From NCBI GenBank assembly GCA_002221725.1, contig NJFT01000162.1, positions 28,512 to 92,511 on the forward strand: DNA of 64,000 nucleotides, written 5' to 3'. The position numbers were made by a program, and so were the translations under genes. The notes under the pieces are model-generated. The model worked only from the letters and a program-made list of their open reading frames with translations. It ran no database searches and was not told the DNA's origin. The DNA is from Scedosporium boydii (Eukaryota; Ascomycota; Sordariomycetes; Microascales; Microascaceae). This document shows positions 1 to 13,209 of this stretch, piece after piece (the first letter of the stretch is position 1; each line of letters starts with the position of its first letter).

Positions 1-1101
1 GCCACAACCGGGCCTCCGTTCCGATCCTCTCCTTGGTGCCTTCAACCCATCGACGCCTCTTCTTAGTGATGCGGAGCAAAAGAAGCTCCTCGCGATCGCT
101 TTGAATACCTCCCGGCCGCCTCCCCCTAGTTTCACCGGCGGATATGGAAGCGGGCTCAATTTCGGATACGGCTACGACGCCCTTAATACCGGATTCCCGA
201 CTCTAGGAGCAAATACACTTATGGAAACTCTAGGCGCGAACAATATGGGAAATATGTCGAAGCCAGTGCAACGACCGAAGCCCCAGCCTCCGCCTCAACC
301 TCAGACACCGGCGCAATCGCAGGTCCAGATTCCCGCGCAACCTCAAAACGAACACTCTCGAGCGTCATCGCAGGCTCAGACTCCGAACCAGTTCAACGGT
401 CCTCATCAGAGCCCGCAAAGTCAAATAAGCCAGCACAGTCTTCAACAACCGCAGTCCCAACCTCAACGCCCTCCTGCCCCCAGCCAAACCCCCCAGTCGC
501 AATCGCAGATTCACTCCCAAAATCAAACTCCAGCCCCTCAACCTGATTTGCAATCACAATCCCAACCTCACTCGCACCCGGGCTCAATTGAGGGAGAAGA
601 TGTCAAAGAGTCCGCCAGACTCGGAATGACCGACTCAGAAAAGGGCAAGGAAAAGCTCAAGACTGGCGATAGAGCCGCTCACAACGACATCGAAAGGAAG
701 TACCGGACAAATCTCAAGGACAAGATCTCTGAGCTCCGCGATTCCGTGCCTGCTCTGCGCGCGATACGCGAAGAAGGTGCCGATGACGGTGATGAAGGGT
801 CCGCGCAACAACGGCCACCCAAAGTTAGCAAGGTGAGTAGACATAGAGCTGCTTGTTCAGTATACGTATGTCTTCTTTTCTCAGCGAGGCAAGCTAACGG
901 TCCAACTAGGGTACCGTATTGACCAAAGCCACCGAATACATCCATTTCCTCGAGCGGCGGAACAAGGCGATTGTTAGGGAACACCAGGATCTTTCAAGAA
1001 GGCTGCAGGCATTCGAGCAGCTCCTCAACGCGACTGCAAGGCAACCCTTCCCGATGCCGAATTACAGTAGAGCACTCTTCGATCCCCGAGGCTTTTGCTA
1101 A
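1..1101 (+). CDS. SREBP-type bHLH transcription factor, 5' partial
   Basis: Exons <2..832 and 910..1101; the frame is open from base 2, so the start lies outside the window. The visible part begins with a long low-complexity Gln/Pro/Ser region (Q-S-Q and P-Q-P runs), likely a disordered activation segment. A basic helix-loop-helix follows, with basic region HNDIERKYRTNLKDKI, loop, and second helix (LTKATEYIHFLERRN) continuing into a short coiled coil after the intron. The Tyr in E-R-K-Y-R is the known hallmark of SREBP-class bHLH proteins, which bind sterol regulatory elements as well as E-boxes. The protein ends about 60 residues after the intron with no membrane segment. It is therefore not a membrane-tethered SREBP, but resembles soluble relatives such as SrbB-like factors in domain layout. 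The class is secure; the exact orthologue is not. Confidence 0.85.
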
Positions 1102-2751
1102 CTTCCCAAAATCTTCTCGTTTTTCGACCGTATATAATGATTCTGTTTTCCATGATTCGACAAATTTCCTTGGGGGTTGGCGGTTGGGATTTTTTCCTTT
1201 TTTTTGGTGGCATCGTGTGCCTGTTTTCTCATGTATCCAATACACCTTGACATCCTCTTTTGGCCTCACTCTAATCCTCAACGTGTGCCATCAGAGTTGG
1301 GGCAACCTCACTCCCCTCTCCCTCCTCTGTCTCTACGTCGTTCTATCTTCCTCCTTATTACTGCCGCTACGAGAACATATGAGTTTCTTTCATCAAGAGA
1401 GTTCGTTGTTGTTGTCCTAACCCGCGCTATGGAGGAAAGGGCCGTGATATTCCCCTTCCTTGACGATGATATGAACCGTTCTGTCTGTTGTGTTGGGATT
1501 CTGTTTTATCTTCTTCCTGGCTTATGGGAGCCCACCTTCCCCATGTGTGCGAGGTTAAGGAGCGTGAAGACTCTATCCATCTCTCTCCTCTCCCCTTCCC
1601 TCTGCTCCTCCATCCCTCTGTCCTCCTCTCGGACTCACTCTAGGTTTTGAAGAAGGAACGAATTGTTTGAGATTCTTTTAACAGTTATACCCAACCGTCG
1701 CAATACTGTTTTGTTTCATTAACTGCGGAGTCGTCTTCCCTCGTCTTATCCCATGTTGCCATTTTTCACGTTGGGTTCATCTTAGTCTCTTTTCGGCCGT
1801 CTTTTTGCTCTTGAAAGGGATCTCTGCTGCGGGTTTTATGTAGAGATGGGGGATATAAATAAAACACATTATAGACTGGGGGAATCTTTTTTTGACATGT
1901 TTAATATTTTCTCTCTCTTTGGACTACCTCGAATAACCAGTTCCACGGTTCCAGGTTCTCTCGGCCTAATCATCTCTACAACAGACATATCTGATACTCT
2001 GAGACGTCCATCTCCAAGGAGAATATGAACATGGTTGCTTCCACTTACCTCGTCTCCCATCCCTCGGCTTAGCCTTTGGGCATCCACTTGAAAACAAAAC
2101 GTAAGTAGAAGATAAAAAGAACTCTCTAAACAAGTATCCGCGCTGCCCAGGACCGAATCGATGCCACCACAAAAGCATCATTTATAAGCCCTCTGGGCCC
2201 TTCTGTGCAGCTACTGGGCTAACTTTTAACTAGGGATATTGATGCTTGAGCTGTCTCTTCGGGAGAGTCTAGTCTTACAGGCTTCCCGGGGGCTTCATGC
2301 GTAAGGATTCGGAATGGAATTTGTGCTTCAGGATCGTGACCATCTAGGCAGACGGTAGTGTATCCTTATCGGGGTAGAGAATGCTGGTTGTGTGTGTGTG
2401 TGTGTATTTAACGCCATGTGAGGGTCACCGGCGCAGCCGGTCCCTGATCCCTATTGGGACATCAGGCGGTGGGCAGTACGCATGCCACGGCAGGCGATGT
2501 GGATGACACCAGGTAAACGATATATTCATACGCCTATCTGCTGCGTATGCTCTACACACGGCCGTGTCTGCCGGAGTTGATCCGATCTTGCTTGATACCT
2601 CGGCCACGAAGCATTGTGCACTGAGCTCAACAGATTCTTTCGATTTATCGAGGAGCCGAAAATGATAAAGTACAAGGGAACCCGATCCAAAGGGAAAAAA
2701 AAAGAAAGAAAGAAAGAGAATACAGATGCTCACTTCTGTTTATTCTTCATC
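1102..2751. other. Intergenic, shared 3' flank of bHLH and ICP55 genes
   Basis: No convincing gene is visible. The first 700 bases are pyrimidine-rich and probably include the bHLH 3' UTR. A short (TG)8 run lies at 2389-2404, and an A/G-rich AAAGAAAG stretch at 2695-2720 lies in the ICP55 3' flank. Confidence 0.6.
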
Positions 2752-4364
2752 CTACACACGGAGAGCCTCGATATCCGGAATCTCCTTGACAGCCTCCACA
2801 GTAAGGTTGATAGGCGAATCCTTATCAACGGCAATAGAGTCCTCGATACGCATGCCCATGTTGTGGAAATGCGCGGGATACCGGCTATCTTCCGGGATGT
2901 AGATGCCCGGCTCGATGGTGACGCAGTGGCCGGCCTTCAGCGGGATGCTCCTCGAGATGGTAGCGCAGTCATGCACGTCCAGCCCAACATAGTGACCGAC
3001 GTGATGGTTAAACAGCTTGTCGATGTATCCAAACGCAGAAGAGAAGCCAAGCTTCTCCAGCTCGGTGGCGAGGCCGGTACGGGCTTCGCGATGGATGTCG
3101 TTGAGCGAATTATTCGCCGACTCCCGGCAGAGCGTGACGCAGCGCCTCTGGACATTGAGGAGCGCTTCGTAGAGGTCCCGCTGCGGGGCGGAGAACTTGC
3201 CGTTCTGCGGCCACACGCGCGTGATGTCGCTGACGTAGTTTCCATACTCGCCGCCAGCGTCGACGAGGATGAGCGAGTCGGCGGGGATGGCGGCGTTGTT
3301 GAGGACGTAGTGCACGCAGAGGGTGTTTTTCCCTCCCGCGACGACGGGGATGAAGGAGAGACCCGTGCAGCCAGACCTCTTGACGTCGTATTCGAGAGCT
3401 ACCTCTATGTCTCGCTCGAAGGCCCACTCGCGCCGCATGAGGTCGGTGATGGCGCGGCCGGCGAGGCGGCCCGCCTGACGCATGTTGGCGATTTCGGCTT
3501 CGCTTTTGACGAGGCGGAGGGTGTCCATCAAGGGAGATAGACGCTCGATCTTTCCGCTCGCTTGCGTCGAGGCCTCAGTGCCGGCGCCGGCCTGGAGAAG
3601 ATCCCAGAGCTTGCTTCCCTCCTGTCCGGGCTTGGGTTTCTCAACGTCGGCGTAGATCCTGGTAGCGTGCTTCAGTATCTCAGGGAGGCGAAGAGACAGC
3701 TCGGCGATGTCGTGCGCAGAGTCGGCGTTCCAGACGTCGCGGGCGGCCACGACGCCGGATCGGGGCCCCGCCCACTGCTCCATGGCGGGGTTCTTGGGGT
3801 GGACGAAGAGGTGGAAGTAGATGTCGTCCGGGTTGTCGGAGACCTTGTGGATGGCGGCGACGGCGCTGTCTTCCTGGAAGCCGGTGAGGTAGAGGAAGTT
3901 GCAGTCTTGGCGGAAGGGGTAGAAGACGGAGCCGGAGGCCCATTTGAGGGTGGCGGCTTCGACGAGGATGACGGAGCCTGCGGGGAGGTGTTGGCATAGC
4001 CTGAGGCGGCGGTCATAGTACTCTTGGGCAGTGATTCCCGGGGTGACTGTTTGAGGGGGCTTGTCAGCAAGATGTGCAGAGCTCGAGGGCCGGCTTTGTT
4101 CTGTTACTCACGTTCGCCGGCTTTTAGCAGGTGAGGGTGTGTTTCATGAAGAGGTTGGCCAAACTGGAGCTGGGAAGCATCCACGTGGTTGGCGGCGGAA
4201 AAGCTCCGCGTCTGGCATTTGACGGTGTTTGTGAGATGGGGAGATAACCTCGCAAGGCTGCGAGGTGAGGCAACTCTAGACGGTAGGCTGATTCGAGGAG
4301 CGACGCTGAGACGTGAACTAGTGAGAGAGCTGAGGCAGCGGGATGTGGTCTTGGGGAGACTCAT
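2752..4364 (-). CDS. icp55: Mitochondrial Xaa-Pro aminopeptidase, intermediate cleaving peptidase ICP55
   Basis: Complement of exons 4112..4364 and 2752..4046, giving 515 aa. The N-terminal 60 or so residues are Arg/Ser-rich and nearly free of acidic residues, as in a mitochondrial presequence. Next come the aminopeptidase P N-terminal domain (LTPGITAQEYYDRR and onward, with the intron inside this Leu codon) and the M24 'pita-bread' catalytic domain. Metal ligands are visible in order: the two Asp in LVDAGGEYGNYVSDITR, His in HHVGHYVGLDVHD, Glu in VTIEPGIYI and Glu in MRIEDS. Yeast Icp55 removes one residue from matrix proteins after the processing peptidase, stabilising them under the N-end rule, and the same role is inferred here. 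The start was chosen at the Met preceding the presequence; an upstream in-frame Met at 4532 would add 56 non-conserved residues. Branch and acceptor signals fit. Confidence 0.93.
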
Positions 4365-6756
4365 GATGGAGGATGTGGTGTTGGATTGAGAGAGTTTGGT
4401 TCGATATAGTAAGTGGATTAAGAGAGTTGAGAAGCTAGCTCCTCTAATGCCGCATTTATATCTGGCGGATATGAGAGGGATATCCCGAGAATGATGGTGA
4501 GCAGTAGATTCCCACCCCTTTCTTCCGGGCAAGGCTTCGGGATATATCGAAGTCGCCGAGAGCTAGGCTATGGAAACGGTGAATTGGAGCTGATAGCACA
4601 AAAATGATAGGATCTGGCAAAGCACACGAGTCTATAAAAGTAATCACCAAACTGTTCCTATCTCAACAGTTTTAAAGGTTGGATTCAAAGGGGACTCGGT
4701 GTCCCATTCACACCAATTTGCCAGCCAGTACCGCTGACAGTCTGATTGAAATGCCTGAACTTATAGATCATAGAATAGCTATGATATCTGTAAAAGGCTG
4801 AAGCATGTACAATGAGAAAGATGCAGAAAGAGACGGATTCATGTAAGTGAAGAATTTCGATGCTTGAGCCGAACATGTCCGGTTCTTCGGAAAAGCGAAG
4901 TTGTTGGACGACGAAGGTTTGGACAGCAGTTACCAGCTGGCAAGGCTCAATCGGAGAGCCGCCACCTGCTCAGCTTCTCAAGACATGTTCAATGCTCGAT
5001 GTAGAGTCTCTCATTTTCTCTCCACTCACGGTCTCACACATAAAATCGTATTACTAGTACGAAGTACTCCGTAGTTAGTTAGCAAGAGGGCATCTGTGAC
5101 CATAACTCTTCAAATCCACCCTTAGAGACGCTCTTCAATTGAAAAAGAGGGCGAGCCGTTGGAAACCCGCACTTGGGATGCGCCCGGCTGTTTCGTGCTT
5201 CGTAATGCAAGTATTCCTCCGTATTCTTGATTGCGAAGCTGTGGGAAGCTAATGACATTTGACGGATTCGGCATGCCAAGACTCGAAAGAAGCATAACAA
5301 GACGCTGTTGCTTCGTCGACGAGATCACCTAGAGATCCCCCACTTTCCACCACCAGAGTAGCAGTGGCTTGGTGTTTGAGCTAAAGGTCAGTGCAACGTG
5401 ATGAGATCGTCAAAACATTGGATATGATACTCAATTCGACACTCACGAAGTATTAATGTGTTTTTTTTTTTTTGTATCATCCACACATTTGATCCCAGTG
5501 AAGCGCGAAGTATGGCTATTCACAAGGTGCTTTCCCTCGCACTCTGTCGAGTTAATGCCGGGCTGGTATGCTTCCGCAGAGCTTACTTCGTCTGTGACAA
5601 AAGCTGTAATGCTACTCTGTATAACTCAAATGAACGAGCTGGAAAAACGTGTGGCAGGAAACCGGGGAGGGGCAGGGGAAAAACGGGTCACGATCGTGTG
5701 CCTCGAATAGCGCGGCTCGGTTGCCAGGCAAGAAGTGGTGTTTTGAAGGTGTTATTGGATGATATATGATGAAGCATTGCAGCTAGTTTGAATGAAGCGG
5801 AATGGCGGGACGGAGTGAGGCAGCCTCAGTGCAGCCATTGACTTTGTGTACACATGGATGGACGGACCATTGATCAATTTTGCTGCTCAATTGCATTGCA
5901 CCTGCAGGCATAATTGGAGCGGTCAGTGAAGCGTGGTTGGTGGGGTTGGGGAATAATAGTGGATGTACAATTGTACATACAGGACGAAGTACACTACAGC
6001 TTGAGAACAATTACGAAGTACTTCGAACCTGTAATGACAGTATTTCGCAGCGCAGCACCACAGAAAGCAGAAATTATAGGCGTGGCTGGTCCGAGCGTGT
6101 TTATTAACCTCCGAACCGGGAAAAGCGTGTGTGTTGACAGCAACAGCAAAATCGTAACCAGGCCACAAGCGCGCCTTCCCAGGTTTCCCAAGCCCTGATG
6201 AGACAAACTCGAGAACCTCCTCCTTCCCTCTTTCCCTGACTCCAACTTGTACTTGTCGACTGAACCCCAAAATTAGAAAAAATAAGAGAAAGAATAAGAG
6301 AAAAAAGAAGGTCGAGAGTGTTTTCAATCTTTTGAGTTCTCATCGAGTGCATTCTATTATTTGTCTGTTTTATCCTCATGATTTTATAACACTCAATACC
6401 TTCGTGTCCCTCGCCTTTTTCCAACCGTGACCTGCACGAGCAGTCGAGACGTGTCGAACAGTCACGTCGCGTGCTGGTCACTGCGGATTTGGCATCCACC
6501 ACCACACTACGCCCACTACTGCCACTCCTACCACTACCACGCTGCACCACACCACCGCACTACTTCGTACTTTCTTTCCACCCGCCACTCTCCTTCGTCC
6601 AGCTCCACCCAACGACAACAACAAGAGGCAGCCCCTCAGCTCGACACCCACAACGTCAAAGGGCCAAAAAAATAGTATCACGCATTAAGGCCTCAAACCA
6701 CGTTCTTTCCGCCAGAATTTAGATGTTGGTGGGGAATTCCAGCTCGATATCGGTTT
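4365..6756. other. Intergenic, 2.4 kb divergent promoter region ICP55/DBF4
   Basis: No gene is supported; open frames here are short and lack recognisable motifs. The stretch holds several copies of the CGAAGTA motif (5058-5066, 5447-5453, 5506-5512, 5985-5991, 6014-6020) and a poly-T run at 5461-5473. The segment before 6757 is rich in CCAC/CTAC trinucleotides and probably contains the DBF4 5' leader. Confidence 0.55.
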
Positions 6757-9025
6757 ATGGCAGCGTTATCTCTATCCCCAGCAGCTACGCGAAGGCCGCC
6801 CACTACGCTGCTCCCTCCCACGATTGACTTCTCAGTCATGCCGAGCCTGCCAATCGTGAACATGTCGAATACTCGGCGGCCACCCCTCTCGAGCAATCCC
6901 AATGCCGCCAATTCTCCCTTGAGGGGCTCGGCTGCAGCCGCCGCCGCCGCCAGGACGAAGCGGTCGATTGCGAGCATTCAACGCGAGGAAGCCTACGGCC
7001 AGCCTCCTCCGTTGAAGAAGCAGATGCTTGACGGTGGCTCACACCGAGCCGTTCGGCCCCCGGCGGCATCTTTAGCCTCGAGGCCTCGACCCGTGGTTCA
7101 CGTCCAGCGTTCCAGAATCGCCAAACCTGTCGTCACCACTACCACTACCACTGCCACGACAGAGGCCGCGCAGTATCAGAGAATCCAGGAAAGGGACTTC
7201 CTTAGCTGGCAAAAACAGTACAGGGCGAGGTTCCCCCGTATGGTCTTCTTCTTTGATAGTGTGCCCGATGACGTTAGGGGCAAGCTCGTCAAGTTCATCG
7301 TGTATCTTGGAGCTGTAAGTTAACAACCCCTCCCAGTTAAAAGCCACTGACATGATCCATGGACGATCTGCCAATGGAGTTCGACTCTGGGGGTGAAGGG
7401 GGGGAAAAGAAACGAAGTTACTAAATCACTTTCTTTTTTTCTATAGCGCGAGGAGAAGTTCTTTTCCATTGATGTTACTCATGTCGTCACCACTCGATCC
7501 TTACCGCAACCTAATCCTTCTACCGAACACGACGCCGCCGAAACCGCCCGTTCGAAACGCGACAGCCATGCCGAAGAACAGCCCCAGACCATTAACCCGT
7601 CTCTTCTCGACTGTTCTTCAGAATCCCGCCGAAGAATGCTTATTGAGATGGGCAACCGTCGAGCAGCTCAGCAACAAGACGACCTTGCACGGTTAAAAGC
7701 AGCAAGGAACAACGATATCCTGTATAAGGCGAGGGACTTGGGAAAGCGTATATACACGGTCGAGAAGCTCCAGCGCATCCTGGACAGTCTTCTGGAGGGC
7801 GACCCGTATGTCTCCAGGTCCGTCAGCTCACGCGAGCAGTCTCGCGGAGATGATCTTGCTAAGCTTCTGCGACGAGAACGTCTGAACGGTCCTTCGGATC
7901 GCGACCCCAAGGCCGTGACCAAGGAGCTCAACTACTTCCGCGGGCCTTACATCTATGTCTACGATATGGATGAGAAGACGAAACCCGTCATGGTTAGGGA
8001 ATACCCCAAGGTCGCGGATAAGACGGACGGTGAATGGCCCCAGTTCAAGACCGTGAGCCAGGGACGCTGCCCGTTTGTCGACGAGAGCTTGGCCGATGCT
8101 AAGCTGATGAGGCGTGCCATGGAACGGAAGGCTGCGAAAGAAGCCGCTGCTAAAGCAGCTTCTGCTGCCCCCACCGCGGCTTCAATTGCTCCAACCGAGC
8201 ATGAACAGCGGCCTGCGGAGCCTCAAGCTCCCCGTGTTACGGGCAAGCGCGTCCGTGATGAATATGGCGACCCACTAACCGAGACAAAAGATGCCCAAAA
8301 CAGGAACGTCTACAGTGTGCGGCCGACCGATATCTTCAACCCTCCCAAAGACATCACTACCATGACGCATATCGACTTCACCTCGCAAAAGTTCTTCACT
8401 GGACGAGCTGGCACTGGACGTGTATTCGCTGGCGAGCCTGTGGCTTCTGGTGTCCAGCCTTCAAATGTCACATCTGCCATCCGCTCCCAAGTGATTTCGT
8501 CGAATGCTGGCGTGCCAGGTACCAAGGCCGGCACGAGCAAGGAGTTGCACAACCTACAGAAGAAGGTTTTGCAAAAGGCCACTCCCGTCACGCACCACAC
8601 CGAAGCGGATCACCGCTGCGTCACTGCCACCCATAGCGTAGAAGCTGCGGCTGTGAGCAGGACGAATGGCAAGGCTCCGGATGCTATTGAGGGAAGTGAA
8701 GGAAGGGCGAGAAGGGCAACCTCTCAGGCACCAGCAGCGGCCCCTCAAAAGGCTAAGAAGGATATGAAGCCGGGTTACTGTGAGAACTGCCTCGAAAAAT
8801 TTGACGATTTCGATGATGTAAGTTGTGGCAACCCCATGATTTGTTTTGGAGACTTGGGCAACCCAATCTAACAAATATTCCCCTTAGCACGTCGTTTCTC
8901 GAAAGCATCGCAAATTCGCCGAATCCCTCGATAACTGGGCGGAGCTTGATGAGCTTCTAAGGGCCCTGGACCGGCCGCTAAAGTACTCCCACCTGAGCGG
9001 AGACGTGGATACCCACGGGTGGTAA
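6757..9025 (+). CDS. dbf4: Dbf4-type regulatory subunit of Cdc7 kinase
   Basis: Exons 6757..7314, 7447..8817 and 8888..9025, giving 688 aa. It activates the Cdc7 (DDK) kinase that phosphorylates MCM at replication origins; the Aspergillus homologue is nimO. Three Dbf4 motifs are seen. Motif N is a BRCT-like segment (PRMVFFFDSVPDD through IDVTHVVTT) that spans intron 1. Motif M is a Pro/Tyr-rich core (ELNYFRGPYIYVYDMDEKTKP). Motif C is the terminal zinc finger: C-x2-C in GYCENCLEKFDDFDD, then H-x5-H in HVVSRKH across intron 2. The N-terminus is disordered, with Ala and Thr runs. The start is uncertain: Met at 6838 or 6862 (MSNTRRPPLSS) also fits, and 6862 looks most like a conserved fungal start. 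All splice junctions are phase 0. Confidence 0.93.
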
Positions 9026-10153
9026 GCAGGTTGCTTCCGCCCAATCTGTCTTTGTGCTCTGACGAGCCAATGCCTCGCGTTGTTGAACGCCAGCCTCATC
9101 TGTCATTCTTTTACCTACTACTCCTCACTTCCCCCTCACTCTCCTTTCACCATCCGATCGCGATGCCCGCGTTTCCCCTGTGCAATGCTGCGTATTGCTG
9201 TCCAAGACTCAGCTCGTGTTATACATTTGCATTCTCGGCGCCTCAGCATTTTTTTTTTCTTCTCTTCTTCTTCATCACTGTGTTTTCACTCCCCATCCAT
9301 CCAGGCATGGGATGGATGGATTTCCATGACTCTTGCGATACGATACCTGCCATATATCGGAGCTGGTAATGTTGGCCTGCATTGCAATGAACGAAGCACG
9401 TGTTTTTACTTCTATTCACTCGTTTGTACACTTGTTTTTATTTCTGTTTTCGCTTTAGTATACCTTGGGAGCTCTCTCGCATCGTTCGGGACTTTGCATG
9501 CTTGGTGGCGTATTATAGGCATGGGGAAGAGAGGCGTAGTAGCATTGCACAGCCTTTTGTTTGTCTTTGAAACTCACCCACAATCTAATTGAAGGGAATG
9601 GGAAAGGATCAGGAGGGAGGGGAGAAGGGGCTGGGGATGGTTGACATGGCGGTTGAGTGGGTTAATCCATCAAGCAACGGCGGGTTCGGGGGATGGATGG
9701 GGCCCAGGCGGAAGACGGGGGAGCTGTGAACGTATATAACGGGTTCAATGTGTGTACGGCGCTGTATTTTAGGAGAAGTGAATAATTACAATCAATGTAT
9801 TGATGGATCTTCGTTACCCGGTTGTGCTCCCTTCTTGCGGTCGCTTGGAAGCTCCTGGAAGCAGTCTTCGGCACACCAATCACGGCATTCGCAGCAAGGG
9901 ACAATGTGAGTTGAAAAAAATACTTGAGTTTTATATTATTTGTATACGAGATGGCTAATGATGTTTCAATGCCGTCTGGGGCACATCTCCGCCCTTGGAA
10001 ACAGTTAGCAAATTGTCGCGAATGGCTCGATTGGCCAGCATCCGCCTTCCATGAAGATGAAACTAAGATACAAAGAAAGAACCACCATGAGTGTCAAAAA
10101 GAAACCAATTCCAGATGGAAAGCATCTGCATAATATCTACTGCATCATCATCA
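9026..10153. other. Intergenic, convergent DBF4 and DUF7730-like 3' flanks
   Basis: No gene is supported. The first half is pyrimidine-rich, with a T/C tract near 9240-9290, and is probably the DBF4 3' UTR. The rest has only short ORFs without motifs. Confidence 0.55.
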
Positions 10154-13100
10154 TCATTCTTCGATTCGAAGCCTCTTGCCCGCGGGACTCTCAGTGGCAT
10201 CCTCGAGACTTTCTTCCCTTTCCCTCTTTACACCGCCAAGGTCATCCAGATGGTCGGAATCATCGCCGCCATCATCTTCTCCGTCGAGTCCTTCTTCTTC
10301 GTCTTCCTCATCTGGGATCGTTATTACAACGGGAGTCTTCCTTGGACATTTTCCGCCCTTTTGAACGTGGACTCTCGGGGCGTCTTGACCTACGCTTTGG
10401 GATGCCGAGGAGGAGGAGCTGCTGGTCCCGACTTCGTCGGGCTTTGAGGCGTCATTCTCTCCCTCTTCGGGGTTTGAATCCGCGTCGCCGCCTTCGTTCT
10501 CGTTCATTTCGGTGTCCTCGCGATGCGTGTTTGCCACCGGTTTGTCGGAACTCTCACGGTCTGACTCTACTGCCTCCTCACTCGAGGACTCCGAGGATTC
10601 ATCTTCTTCCTCGTCAATAACGGGAATGTTCGATTTCATGGGAGCTTTTCTAGCCGTCCCGGCATACGTCATCGATGAAGTATGGGTTGCTTGCTCAGTC
10701 GCTACAATGGGGACTTCGACCTGCTCGTCGACGGGAGGCTGAACATTGGCATCATCTATAATCTCGACCTGCGACGTACCCACAGGACCTTGCGTGGAAA
10801 CGTCCAGCCCCTGGTCCGCGGCGGGAGACTCCCGCTTCTCGTCAACGGCCATAGCGTCGCCGCTCTCGGCAGATTTCTTCTCCTCCACTGTCTCCTGGAC
10901 CGCCTCTTCGATACCTTTTCCCCCAACCTCCTCAGCCTGTACCTCAGCGGCTACTTCTGGGTGGGGTTCTCTCAATGACTGGTTAAGAATGAAGGGGCCG
11001 GGTAGGCTTGAGCAGTCTGAGGTATCCGGAGTCGTGGGCGTGGGGCTAGCAGCGCCTCGGATGCTGGGTGCTACGGACCCGCCTACGAAAAGACCGGACT
11101 TGCTACTGGCTCTTGAACCGTTACTGCTACTCTTGCGTGGAGCCAGCGGGGAAGGATGACGGCTAGCACCCGTGCCTACTTGTCTACTAAGGAAATTACG
11201 GAGGGGACTCGAGCTACGATGGATAGACTTTGCGGGTTCGGGGCGCAACCTACTAGGACCAGCCAGTGGTGTCTGCTCACGACTCGGGGCATCGACATTC
11301 CGACGCGTCTCCAGATCCACCGGCGCGTTGCCCTTTCCTTGGCCCGCCCGGGATTGGTGGGGCTCTACACGTGGATCAATGAATTCAGGCGGCCTCATCG
11401 GGACCTGGGCCCGATCTGGTTGGCGGTCCTGCTCCTGCTCGAAACCCCAAGAGCGAACGGAGGGAACCCAGGAAGGAGATGTTACGCTCTCGTCGGGGTC
11501 CACGGCGTTCTGGAGGAAATCATATTCTTCGTTTTCAAAACGCTGTACGCACGGAGTCCACTCAGTATCGTAGAAGCAGTTTACAACGTCCTGGTCGGAC
11601 TTGGAAGGGCGGAAGCGGCGGACCACGGGGGTGAGGTTTGCGAGACGCGAGTTTTCATGTTGGAGGCGTGACTTTTCACGCTTGCAAGTGCTACGAGTGG
11701 ACTTTGTTAGCTTCAAATCCCCCTGGATTTACCGACTTCCATTCCTTCTCGTCCTCTCCTCTCCTCCGACACTTACGTCTGCAGATCTAGGGCGAAGCTC
11801 CAATCACGAACTACCTCCATCGTAGTGAGGTCAATGAAGCTGAGAACTCGGAGCCCGCGGAGTTGCCTGACATAGTCAAGGCCTTGAAGACCTCGGAGGT
11901 TGCGAGTCAACCGATGGTTCGGTTGGCCCGCCGTCTTCTTGGCCAGGAAAGCAATGTGGGGGATGGTCTCGTGCTGACGTCGGACGACGCCCGAAGAAGA
12001 CTCGTCGACGTAGACGGTCAAGCTGCGCAACCTCACCATGTCGCAGAAGGAAGCCAGGGCCCAGATTCGGCGGGAGTGTCCTTCCATGGTGAGTTCTTGG
12101 CTGCCGATCCATAGCAGCTCGACGTGTTGGATCCGCTGTCTTCGGGCGCGGCCGATGCCAAGGGTGAACCTGCCGAACTCCCCGAGCTATATTGTTTCTC
12201 TGTGTTAGTTAGGGAGAAAAACGAGACAGACAGGGGTAGGTGTTAGCTTACAGAGCTAAAGGCGAATGTGTTGCTGCCGTAAAATATATGGGTGCCGAGA
12301 AACAGGAACTGCCTAGAGACTAGCAACGGAGCCAGAAGGTCGTTTCCTTTCGCGGCAAAGACAAGACTACACGATTGGCCGCCCCTAGGAGTGCGACTTG
12401 TAAAGTGGAAACGGTTCAGAAGCCCCGACCTCTTTCCTTTGGTAGGGGGGATCTCCTGTAGCGCGGTATGGGGGTCTAGACGAGAAATAGCATGGATCAA
12501 AGAATTAGGGTACGTGAAGACGTATCTAAAGATGGAAGCCTTGATATGCAGGGGCAAGTCGTCAAGTTTGAAGCGCGAGGGCGGGCGGGGACTAAACTTA
12601 TACTCGAGGAACGGCCTCTTCTTCCACGGGTTGAGCACGAGATCCATGAGACGAAGCCGAACAAGTTGCTTTCGTTCATCCTGTTCCTGGCGCTCTCTGC
12701 ACACGCGAGTGATTCTGCCCAGGCTCGCCTCTACGAAGCAGAGCGTGGGGTGGACGATCGTGTGGTGCGCGTTCTCCTCCTTGCAGCTGAGCTTGTATAG
12801 CTCTTCATGCGAGAGCGCTTCCGCCCGAGCAAGATCGGGCCAAGTCTAAAATAGCGCAGGTCGTTAGCCTGGAGGTCCTAGAGGACAATGGCACCTGGGA
12901 CGGGGAGCAACCTACCCTTTCTGTCTTCTTGGGAGGGTGGAGCAGATTCTCAAGCCTCTTGATTTCCTCCCGCAGCCTGTCGGCCTTTTCCTTGAAGCCT
13001 TTTACTTGCCTCTCGTGCTCTGCGATGATGTCTTTGACACGATTACGGCAGCGGCGATCACAGCTCGCGCCTGCCGCTTCATAGCGAGCGTGGAAGGGGG

Positions 13101-13209
13101 CAGCGGGCTTGTCTACGCCGGTTTCTCCGATATCTGAGTTGGCGCCGTCCTCGAGGTCTGCATTCCACTCGAGGGGAAGGTACGCAGTTGAGCCGCTTGG
13201 TGCGGCCAT
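10154..13209 (-). CDS. Large protein with F-box/DUF7730-like region and acidic tail
   Basis: Complement of exons 12916..13209, 12252..12845, 11777..12186 and 10154..11690, giving 944 aa. A short charged coiled coil (about residues 55-95, VKDIIAEHERQVKGFKEK) comes first. A region typical of expanded fungal F-box/DUF7730 families follows (LPLHIKASIFRYVFTYP, then SRQFLFLGTHIFYGSNTFAF), with a leucine-rich continuation in exon 3 (IQHVELLWIGS, LRSLTVYVDESSSG). The last 510 residues look disordered: Ser/Pro-rich, then strongly acidic with Asp/Glu runs near the end. The last acceptor (after CGTAG at 11691) was chosen because it alone keeps the frame and has CTAAC about 15 bases upstream. Function is unknown; an adaptor role in ubiquitin ligation would be a guess. 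A fusion of two neighbouring genes cannot be excluded but no start or stop signal separates them. Confidence 0.75.

Noticed and set aside
2614..3540. Long open frame on the plus strand (308 codons)
   Set aside because: It is antisense to the ICP55 catalytic exon, where all M24 motifs are read on the minus strand; the product is compositionally biased (Asp/Val/Gly).
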